Origin: Acanthaster planci
Lineage: Eukaryota; Echinodermata; Asteroidea; Valvatida; Acanthasteridae
DNA length: 34,272 nucleotides
Direction of reading: 5' to 3'
Assembly: GCF_001949145.1 (NCBI RefSeq)
Contig: NW_019091381.1
Span: forward strand, 958,467 to 992,738
Part shown: positions 1-11,300 of the stretch, piece by piece
How positions within the stretch are numbered: position 1 is the stretch's first letter
How the letters are laid out: each line of letters starts with the position of its first letter
The notes under the pieces: model-generated
The model's database searches: none
The model's input: only the letters and a program-made list of their open reading frames with translations
What the model was told of the DNA's origin: nothing
Translations under genes and position numbers: made by a program

Positions 1-2166
1 ATATATATCTCAATGCACAACACATAATTTGACAGAATCTTGGAGTGACAGTCAACAAAAAGATTTTCAGTCAGAAAGACAACACAAATGTAACACATGG
101 AAGTGTAATGCAAAGCTATGATGATGTGACACAAGTGCAGAGGGGAATACCTGTTACGCTCACAAACATTAGGCCAGTTTTAAAATCAGGAGGAAAAAAG
201 AATCACAAAGAAACATTCAGAATGAGTGAGTATGAAGTCAAAGATGCACAGCAAAAAGAAAACTGAGGAGAGACAAACCGGCACTGGCTTGATGTCAATC
301 AGCCAATTCTCACCGAGGAAACTTCCACTGTTTACACAAGCCAGCTTTAAATGTATAGAGTCAGAACAATTCAGAGTTTGCCACAAGTTTTGCATACGTA
401 AGTCTTTAAGAATACATCAGGAAAGTTCTCTGTTCCTGAAGGAACTGGTCTAAATTGAACGGAAAGGTTTAAATTGCAAAACCAGGACAGCACAAATAGA
501 CCAAGTACTAGAGGGAATACACCCTCTGTGAGCTTTGGCATGTGACGCTGATGGCCAGCAGTGAAGAGGTGATTCTTACAGACAACTTTAGCTGTGTAAC
601 AATGCTGGAAGCTGGCCTTGCCAAGTCACTGTCGGATGCATGGTGGAACGCAGATAGAGACGAATGGGTGGGCCGACAGGTGCCGGTAAAGAGCTGTAAA
701 AATAGCCAAGGAGACAATGGCATACATACCGGGCATTGGGAGTTGGTTTTTTTTGGTTGTTTGATGGTGGTTGTCGCGCGTTCAGTTAGCTTGGGCCAAT
801 GAACGACGTAGACAACGGACTAAAGTGACGACACGCCACACACACAACACAGATGCAAGTATTGAGGGGAAAAAACAGAGGGAAAAACAGAAAACGTAAA
901 TCCTTTTTGTGGGTGTAAAACTTGGATAAGAGTGCTGGAACGCTATCCGCTATCATGACTTAAGTGTCTTGCCATGACTGGTGCATAAGAGAGGAAGAAA
1001 AAGCTTGAATGTTAGAGCATAGAAAAGAAGCAAACATAATCAGAGAACGTTGGTTGTTAGTTCAAGCAACATGATTCAGCCTGTTTTAATGAGCAGAACT
1101 AGTAACAGAAAAATTGTGAATTCCTGATTGTCCTGAAATCACTGGCTTGTCATTTTCTAGCGCATGAAGTGAGGTGAGTTGAAAATGCTCGCAAAGAATG
1201 ATTTACATTACAGGGAAAAAGGGGTAACTTCCTACCCCCCAACACAATTTTCAAACCAACAACCTTCCCTGCATAGCATTCAGAGATAGCCTGTCTAACC
1301 TGCTAAGCACTGTTCTTACACAGAAAATATTAAAAGTGACAGTTTCCCAAATCAAGGTACCACTCAGGCAGAAATGGTTATTTTCCTTTATTCCTTCTTC
1401 TTCTTTAAACTATTATTTATTCTTTGTTACTCTCCATTTAGTTTTCACAAAAATGTTTTGTCAAGCTATCCCATTTTCTTGCTCAGCATTTTTCAAAGGA
1501 TCCCGCTGAGGAGCTAGCGCAATTTATCCCTGCTAAGCAGTCTTTCAGATTGCTTTGCCTCATATGAAAAGCAGTTTTTCCTTCTTCCAGTTTTCCATGT
1601 CAGAACTTTTCCTTCAGCTTTTCCGTCCACAATCCCACTGCTTTCAACTATTCCTACATATGATTCCTATAGTATTTCCAAGGAAAAAGCAGCTATCCGC
1701 TCAGAAGGGACAAGAGATTTCCAGTACAGAACCACCTGCTTCGCGTCATTTCTTCACAACCTAAGCACGTAAACCTTCCCATCAGCAACTTGGCATGATT
1801 TAGAGGTCACTGAATCATTATCAATACCTGGAAATGGGGAACTCACTTCCTTCAGACATACTGCCTTTCACACAAGCTTGATATAAATGTCCAGACGTAT
1901 TTTACTGATAGAAGCCAACCACAAAAGAAGTAAAGTAAAAGTCAGAAATCTAGCTCACATACAGAACTTGGAAAGTCCCGTAACTCAAATCCAACAGCCT
2001 ATAACGTGGTAGTAAATTTCTTACAGAGATAAGAATCAGATTGTAGACTGTGAATGCTAACAAACATCTAATGACCAACTACAAACATTATAGCACATTT
2101 GGAGAGAGCCATTTGGAGACAGAGGATTTCAGGGCTGAAACTTGTATTTGGAATTTGAAGTCTCAC
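1..2166. other. Probable intron after exon 17; no gene seen
   Basis: After the exon 17 donor no exon encoding the rest of the coiled coil (VEEEL..DH / DAQEKRI-type sequence) could be recognised on the minus strand down to base 1. Short open frames on either strand show no family resemblance. The stretch is most simply the last intron, with the terminal exon left of the window. Confidence 0.5.
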
Positions 2167-2369
2167 CTTGTGATGATATCCTTGATCTGTTTGTCCTTCT
2201 CATCATGTTGTCTCTTCAGCTCCACCTGGCTGTTCTCTAGTTCCACTTTCATCTCAGCGATGGCCTTGTCCGCTCTCACTTCCTCCTCGGCCAACTTCAG
2301 CTGAGTCTCTTCTAATTGCAAGGTCACCTTCTCTAACTCATCTTTCAGAATCTGAATCTCCAAGGAATA
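2167..2369 (-). CDS. Exon 17, start of the C-terminal coiled coil
   Basis: Acceptor tgcctccag|TATTCC and donor ATCACAAG|gtgaga bound 203 nt (67 codons + 2). The product, residues 1288-1354, begins [20 protein letters not shown] and is a highly charged heptad-type helix ending [13 protein letters not shown] plus the first two bases of an Arg or Ser codon. This matches the C-terminal coiled coil of the family (YE.EI..LKERL ... QQ.EKDSQMK.IISRL), which mediates oligomerisation in SynGAP. The vertebrate coiled coil goes on for about 50 more residues (VEEELKKDH...), so at least one more exon is expected to the left. Confidence 0.95.
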
Positions 2370-5300
2370 CTGGAGGCAGAGAAGACAAATATGATGCAAT
2401 ACTTGAGAGTGGCCAGCCAGGAGGAAAAGTGCTACTTTTGGACCAAGTTTGACAATATCTCTAATGTAAAAAATCAGCTATCTTTCTAAAGTTTTGATCC
2501 TGATTAGATAAGATAATCCTAATTAGCTGCACATGTAAATTCATCACTCACCACTTCTGTTTGTGTTTCTCGGTCAATGGATGAAGGATCCTTCATTCTT
2601 CTGGTCCAGACAGGGCCAGGAGGTGAGGTCAAGACTGGCTTGGATGTGAAATTGTGCTGAAGTGACAGTGACCGCGTTTTTTTTCCAATTTGGATGGACA
2701 GTTCGGAACTCTCTGTTGGTTTGTTGAGGGGAGAGGAACTCTCCGACTGACAGATCCTTGGCTTAGAGGCAAACTGGGTCATGATCTTCTTCCGAGGGAG
2801 AGGGAGTGAGGAAGGGCTTGTGGGACTTGTGACGGTGCTCACAGGTGGAGTGAGACTGGCAATGCTGAAGGAGATATTGGCAGTACTGAGCTGGACAGGT
2901 GTGGTGGGGTAACGGGCTGTGGTCCGTGTGGTGAGGTTCTTTTCAAGGTTTGTGGTACCCATCAGGGGGGTGCGGGACGTGGGACTAGTGTCAGTGTTTA
3001 ACTGCTTTGGTCTACAAGGGGAGGATGGCAAGATTGTCTGGGAAGTCATAAACCGTTGAGTGGTAAACGTGACGGATTCAGTGGATTGGGTGGTTTGGAG
3101 AGTGGGGGATCCTGTCTGGATGACAGCTTCTGTCTTAACTAGCGTCCTAGCGGGAAGCTCCTCCGAGGAGGCTGAAGACGGGGAACTTGTGGGCGGAGAT
3201 ATAGAAGGGGAGGAGCTGGAGATGTGCTCTGGGTGGGTGTGGCTCAACTGTGCCATTTGAGATTCTGGTTTGGGATTGGTGACTGTGATGGCAAACGAGG
3301 GCTGGTGGTTCTCATTGTTGATGTGAAGCACAGCCTGCGAGCGCTGCTTTAAACCCCTGCTGGGGATGGGGCTTCCAATGCCGGAGTTGGAGCGGGCTGG
3401 GGACTCCCGCACAGGAGCCATCACTGATGAAAAGAACGCCGCCTTGGCAGCGTTATTCATAGCACGAATTGCTTCCGTGGGAGATGTGACGCTAGACTGA
3501 GTCCGGGCGGGGTCAAAGAGTGAAGTACTGCTGTTGCTACCATTGAAGGAAGGTTTTGTGCTTTTGGAGTGGATTGAACCACTGCTCTGACTTTCGGCGA
3601 TTTGCCCATCACTTTTTGGATACAGGTCCACAGAGGTGATATTGTGAGAGCGGTGGGTAGCTTTGGGTAACGTATGTGCCATAATGTCTACCTTTCCGGT
3701 CGATGAGGATCCTTTTGACGACGCTGTTCTCCTACTTGAGGATGGAGACACACCCCCACATGACAAGCTGTTTTGGGAGACATCCCCGTCATGATTGGAT
3801 GAAGCCCCATCTGAACTGTTAGAGGAACTGACGCTGTCCGAAGCCCCAACGTCCAGGTGACGCAGGGATTTCTTGGAGAGTTGGTAGGCTGGATTTTGGA
3901 AGGACAGCGGTAAGGTTCGGTTCCTTCGCTTGACCTGTGCATCTCCTCCACCAGTCCTATCTATGGCATAGGAGGTCCTGTTTGTTTCAGTAGTACTAAT
4001 TGCTGGATTTGGGACCACGGTTCTCTCCAGACTGACTGAGTATGACTGATTGACTGATTTCTTGGTTTCTGACTTCATGGAAACCAACATGTCTCCCTCT
4101 AACTCCTCCATAATCCGTTCCTCATATTCCGTTGTCGTTCGGACCTTTTCAACTGTCGTACTCGATTCAATCTGTGACGAGTCAGTCTGGGTACTGGCGA
4201 TTTCAAAAACGGCTGTGCTGAGTTCTGTCTTCCCATTGGTCGAGTTGGCGGTATCCTGCTGGATGAAATCGACAAGGTTGTTCACCGTTGAGGATGTGAT
4301 GGATCGCTCCATGGCAATGTTGTACGGTGGAAGCATCTCCACATCTGTCGAGTCTGACAACTTGGCGTCTTCAAAGATTTTGTTTAGGCTCTTCTTGCCC
4401 ATCGGGGAGGTTGCTGTGGATGTCATGGTAACTGTTGTCGAGCTGCATGATCCTTGAACTGTCTGGATGAAGCTGGAGGAACTGTAAGGGATGGTTCCCT
4501 CCGGCAACGATGCATAAGATGTGATGCGAGTCAAGATGCTCCTCAAGGAGCCAAGCTTGTCATCCGATAGCTGTGGAAACAATGAAAAACGGTGAGTGGC
4601 TAGGTTCTTGAAGCCCACAACTAAAATTTTTTGAATATTTTAGTACTGACGCTTGCCGGTATTTCTTTGTGTGGATAAAACTTGAGTATAAGTAAGTATG
4701 GGACTTAACTGTGATGATGGATAGGAGGGGGGTGAAGTGGGCTTGTGGCCAAGAATGGGGCTTGTGAGAGGGAGTAAGAGGTGGAGTTGAAGGTGTCACT
4801 GGGGTAAGGACTGGAGTGCAATGGGGTTGGAGTTGACAATGGGGTAGGGAGCGATCTTGAGAGTGAGGTGAATCGGAGGGAAAGGCAACAAACCTTTTCA
4901 CAGTCATCTAGCGTTTCTACCAGCAAGCTATGGAGTAATGACAATTCTTTGCCAAGGTCTGTGTAGCCGTTAAACTTCACATCGTTAGCCCTCTCAGGAG
5001 TACTCTAAAAATAGACAGGGCAAAAAAAAGGAATGATGAAAAAATGAAAGACTGAAATATTAGAGAAAACCTGTCCTTCCAACTGCATATCTTGAGACAT
5101 TCTGCATTTCACTTTAAATTACTTAAGTGGAATTTTCTAACAGCAACTGCATTAAAGGAAATACCTGAAGTATCAGAAATTCTGCACATGTACCTACTTT
5201 GTTGGTAAACATTGGACCTAAAGTCCTTTTTTTTAAGAGAGAGAAATCCTGCCTGAATGGCATTTAAGAGAACAAGGAACATAAAGAACTACTTTTAGCA

Positions 5301-8300
5301 GAGAGACGATTGTCTCACCGATATTTCCTGCAGGAAAGTCTTCATGTTGCTCCATTCTCGCTCCAAGAAATCATTCATGAAGACCATGTAGCTTTCTTTG
5401 GTTCCAAACCTATTGGGGAAAACGTTTATGTTACGAGCTGTAGAATGAAAGATTCAATGTAAGGTATGTGGGAGAGCTAACGTGATTGTATGGAAACTCA
5501 GAACCAACCAAGTCTTTCTGGTGCACTAGAGTAGGATTTGAACCCAGGTCTGCAAGACAGAAGGTGAGGAAAGTACCTCCAATCAACTTGACTTCCTTAA
5601 CAGTTTGAATATTTGGTGCAAGGATTTTGGGTTTTTCTTTTTTTCAGGGGTGAGGGAGTTTAAAGCTAAGATGCAGGAGAGCTGTCAAGGGGAGCTGTGA
5701 CTAACTTTGTGAAGTTGGCAAGACCCTGGACTGTCTTGGCAATGAGGGTGAGGCAACGTGATGTCTTGTCACTGGGGTACTCCTGGATGAGGTCAAAGAG
5801 ACTCGGCGACATGATGGCAGGGCAGAGGAAACGCAAGAAGATGCAACCACTGATCAACTTGTCGCAGATGACCTGGCCATTGGGCTGGCTCTGGCTATGC
5901 TGACGAAAGGAATGAAAGACAGCTCGCAGGTCAGAGGGAAACGCAGCCGCTGAGTTGACTATCTTACAGCAGGCCATTTCACACAGCATGGTCAGTGTTG
6001 CTTGGTGCTGCTGGAGAAGGAGACTACTAGAGACCTTGGTAGGATCCACCTGTAGACCAATTAATCATGCAGATTAGCTACTTTAATCTTACAATTTAAA
6101 ACTTAATTTTGGTTAACATAATATTTCATTACATCGAACATTCTGATTTTTCCTGATATTGAACAAACAAAATTTAGAAAAAAATCTGAACTGTCAATTC
6201 AGTCTAAAATTATGACTGAAACATAAACATTTTGAGTTGCAAAAGAGCTTCATAACTGAAGTAAAATTTCAAGTAACAGTCACCTCACAGTCCTCCTCGC
6301 TTTCATACAATTCGTGGATAAAGTCACCGATGGTGTCTTGTAAGTACTGTGGGAACATAACAAAATACTGAATGATTAACGATCTTCAAATTAGATCAAG
6401 AAAACACAAAACAAGTGCCATAATTGTACGTCAGCGAACCTAAGGATTAGAAATCGTGAGATAGAGGGATATGATCAATTCATGTCAACATGACTGCCTT
6501 ACCTTTCCACCAATCAGCTTCATGTATGCCTCCATGGACTTGGTTGCCATGGTATTGGCCCTGAAAATGAGGCTCTCATCATCTGAAAAAAAGGGTAATG
6601 TAAAGATAGAAGCAATGATGTTAAGAAATATTTTGTAATATAAACACTTCTAAAAAGGAATGACAGAGGAAACGATTACTCGACTTAATGACTCATACTA
6701 CTCACTCATTGTTCTGGTCTCACTCATGACCAACTCCACCAGAAACTCCTTGGCCGAGTCAAGACAGTGCAGTACTTTAACAAGTGAGGTCGCGATCTCC
6801 TCTTTCGTTTTGACGTTGATCTGCTGCTCGATGAGTTGACACAAAGTAATAGCGTTCTCTTTCAAGTACTGTAATGAAAACAGAACAGACGATAATTACA
6901 AGTGGACAATAAGGGTATTGACACTGAAGCAATGTTAGAATATGGAGTAAAACCACGAGTATATAAGGCTGTGATTGGTTGCCAAGTCTGTACCTTTTAC
7001 AAGATGTTCTTTACTGTTTGCTAAGAATCCAACTTGCACGACAACATGGACACTTTGTGTACGGGCACTATGGAAATTGGATAACGTGACAACGCTGCAA
7101 CAAAGTTTAAGCTGATCCCAATTCCTGGCTTATGGAAGCATCTGCAGAAGTGAATCATTCAGATGGTTGAGTCATTTGGAATGACTCTGCTTGTCCTAGC
7201 TGTGATATCCTGTAGGGACTGTGCCCTCACGAAGAAGTTGTCATAATAATCAAGCCTGGCTTGGTTTTTAAGTGACCCTCCAAGCTCACACTAGAAAATG
7301 GGGAATTTCTCAGTCAGTCATCAAAATTTAATGCTGACAGTTGACTGTTTTTCTCTCTGTCAACAAATCGTGCCTCTGAGGGTACGCTGACCGATTTGCT
7401 CTCTTGGCACATTTCCTCTGCCAACGTGTCATAATTCACAAGTTCTGCTGTATCTAGATTATCAGTATGTGCAGGGTTCCTGCACCTAAAGGACAATTAA
7501 ATTCCATGACTTTTCCAAGACCTAATTATGAAAATCCATGACCCAATAATATAATTTCTTGGACTATTCAGACTTTTAAAGTTGTGAGCAAAATCACACA
7601 TTTTATGCACTTATTCCTGACAATCGAAATCACACACAGTGTTTGGAAAATTACATGACTTTTTCATGACTTTAGTCTTTTTTACAAAATTCCATGACTT
7701 TTCCAAGCCAGGAAAACGAAAACAAATTTCCATAATTTTTCAATGACTATTTCAGGCCGTGCAAACACTGTATGTGTCAAGGGGACAGACTGTTTTTAAC
7801 AGTCATCACAATATTATCTTGACAACTGTAAAACATTTAGTCATTTAGATTCATAAGCTGGAGATGATAACCCACTTGATTTGTGAGTATGGATTATTCA
7901 TTCTCAAGACCACTGATGAAATGACTTTATCAGCTCAAAAGTCGGGAACGTTCTTGTTCTTTTGGACCATTTCCACTAGAGCACTAGCATTCCATTATAA
8001 CATTCATGCATCAACAGGTACAGTTCACTTTGTGCACAGAATGCTGTGTTCCCAGTGGAAGGGTCATCGATTCTCGAATCAGAAGAAGGCATCCCTAATT
8101 GAATGTTTGGACCATGATGAATTATGAGACAATCCTTAAATAACAAGTTTTATCAAGGGTTGTGGCTAATTTCAGTTTCACAAGCCACTACTCATAGAAG
8201 TGTGTACAATTCAGCCACAGCCAGTTGATATGGACACAAAGTCTGGTAACCAAGCTTCCTCTGAGCACTTTTCAATTGGGATTAAGCTGGCGGCATCAGT

Positions 8301-11300
8301 CTTACCTGTGCGAGTTCAGAGTACTGGGCTATGGGCAGAATACTGATGCTCTGATATCGGGCTTTGATTCGTAGGCTTGGCGTGTCACCTTTTGTGCTGG
8401 TGTTGGTCAAGGGGTACCTGATGAGAAAATGCCAGAGAAGGATTAAGGATAAATAGCTTGAATTCAAACTGTGAAGTTTTGGGTTCGAATTCAACAAGAG
8501 CCACTTCAGTTGGAAAAACAATATGTATTATAGTAATTCCAAGATAAGCATTTTGAAGTGGAAGGTTTGACAAAGGTTCTGACACTGCTGTCACATTCAG
8601 CTATTTCTAGGACTTTCTGCTTTGATGTCCCTGGTTTGAATCCCACAATAGTTGCTAGGAACAGTTTAAAAGAGACTTACTTAGTTAAAAAGAGAGTTTA
8701 GCATAGATACTAAGTTAAAATAGTTGTCATTCCTTTTGGGTAACACTGGCCAAAGTACTGGTTCCCCCCCCCATTTTAATTGAAATGTAGTTTATCAGGT
8801 CACAGGTCAATTATTTTCAGCCTGTTTTGACAGCAGGAAACTGAGATGGGTTTTTGTCTCCAGTCTACATTGTTGAGTTAATATCTTCCACCTGCTGTGT
8901 TTATAATTGACAGATTGCCTTTCTTGATTAACAGAGATATCACTCTACACAAGCATCATAACCTAAAAAATCTACCAATTAGCAGGAACTAAGCTATTCT
9001 GAAGGGAATAAAAAACGTCACTTCCTGCTGTCAGAGATTATGACATTGTGAGGTCGCTGAGATTACGAGCCAAGATGAGGTGTGGATGGAGCTTACCATT
9101 TCTCGATTGTGGCCCTGTTACTGATGGGTTCCAGCGGAATGGACACAACCCCTAGAACAGGAAGTGAATCAATGGAAAAAGTGACGGGGAATGATTGACA
9201 AATAAGGAGAGTTTGTTAGGGCTGGATAGATGGAGTGCCAAGCCTTCCATAATAAACTGCTAACAGATGTCTAACTTACACCCGAGAGTTTTTCTAGGCA
9301 TCGTATTTCAAATGCAGGATAAACAATGTTCCAGAGGAAATCGAATGCAACTAACACGTTCCACGAAGATGTGTCAATTTTTTTAGCAAAATTTCAAAAA
9401 TGACTTTTGTTATAAAGGTTTAACTTATAATGAAACGGACAAATATCTTCAAACTCCATGTAGTAACTCTTTAAAATGAGCAGTGTTAGAAATGTAAAAA
9501 AGTAAACTCTTTGATAGCCCTTGAAATGCTCAACCAGCCAGGAAAAGTTAATTATGATGAAAGAAAAAAGGGCTAAGGTTAACCACCCATCGGCTTATTC
9601 TTACTTTACTGCATATTTGTCTAGCAGGTTTATTGGGGGCATTTGTTTGTTTGCTTGTTTGTTTATTTGTTTGTTTGTTTATTTATTTATTTGTTGGTTT
9701 GTATTCTGACTTACCCACATAGTTTTTGTCTCTCCTTTTCTTCTTGTCTGGTTCTTTGTACAAATGAACTTTTATGTTCTTTGCTTCTGGAAGACACCTG
9801 CGCAAACACCAAGCATAAAAACAAATCAATCCATCTTTAGAAAGGTTATTGGAAATTCAAACAGGTATCCCATGGAAACCAAACAATTTCCAACACATTC
9901 TAACTGTAATCCCCGGGTTTTAAAACAAACCGGCATTCAACTACAGCAAACAAACCCCATCAAGTAATTTCCTGTTTACCTGGGAAGACTGAAGTAGTCC
10001 ACAAGAGCCAAGAATCCAACCCAACAGATCCCAAGGAAACTCAAAGGAAATTTTCATGGGTGAAAGCTTACGTGAATAGGAATTGTTCTCCCCAGAAGAC
10101 CATGTCTCCCCTGGATTTGGCAGTGGTTCTGGCATACAGCATATCGTCCAGACAAATCTCACAGTAGTACCTACAGAAATGTGATCCAAGGAAAAAAAAT
10201 GATGCTAAACAGACGTTCTGCATTAGCTCTGGTTTATTACTTTGTAGCATGACCTGTGACTCTGCAATTTTCTCCACGTTTGTGGTCTGTCTGTGGTAGT
10301 CATGTGTTGGACTGATAGTTGTCGATAAAGTATGCTCCAAGCATTACCCAGACTTGTGGTCTTCGCCAAGTTGCGCTTGTGGTTTCAAGTTCAGCCACTT
10401 CTTTGATGTTTAGCTTTATGGTTTGACCCAGATAGAGTGATCACAGGGCTGGTAAGTTGTCTTATCAGGACTCAGCCAAGCATTTCTAGGGGGAGGGGGG
10501 GCCACAACGGTGACAGCCTATTCAATGGTAGACTTATTCAAGTTGAGAGACTATGGAAAAATATAAAAAGTGGTAAGACTGAAAGAAAAAATGGCTTGTC
10601 GGCTTGCAAACTCACTTTCTCTTGACAGGAACATTCTTCCCTTCCACGACCCACAGTCTGAGGACACTGTCTTTCCGCCGTTTGTGGTCTTTCTCTGGAT
10701 GGATGGCACTGCGAATGCTGCGAGACGGAATCACAAAGAGAAAATCAATCAGATCAAACATGGTGCTGGTTAACTCGATCCGCGATTGATCTTTGAGAGG
10801 AGCGATTGCTGTTACAGCCTGGAGTCACGTAGGTTGCTGTGTGAGCCCCAGAAAAAAGCCAGAGGTTTTTATGCATTTCCGTCGTATGACAAACTCTCCT
10901 TGATCTCCATGACATTCAACTTGACTTTCCTTCAGATAAAACCACTGGACAACTAAACTTCAAAACACGCACGCACTGAACTTGGCAGCTGTAAAAGATG
11001 AAGTCATACAACAGGAGGATGGTTATTAAACTGTCAAAGACCAGTTAATGCTCTCACAGATTTGATTGGCAGGAGCAAAAATATGGTGGCTCAGGTGTGA
11101 AATGGCTAGGTTTCCAGAAATCTAAAGTGAGTGCCTTTAGATCATCAATGCCTACTATAAAGTGGATACATGTACATCTACTCTGCAAAATCTCGTATTC
11201 TGCAGTTCACTGCATTTTTCATGAACATTCCATTCCAACAACCATCTCCCCATGGGACGACAGGTAACCCTGTCCTCACTTCGGACATCAAACTCAGCTG

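Noticed and set aside
542-802. 86-codon plus-strand frame starting MTLMASSEEVIL
   Set aside because: Looks fairly protein-like, but no family is recognised and no exon borders or neighbouring exons support it.
4050-4457. 135-codon plus-strand frame
   Set aside because: Exactly antisense to the Ser/Thr-rich giant exon; long antisense frames are a by-product of that codon composition.
5531-5550. tRNA B-box-like GGGTTCAAATCC on the minus strand, with similar words near 8480 and 8632
   Set aside because: No matching A box, no cloverleaf and no poly-A-like SINE tail; too little to call a tRNA or SINE.
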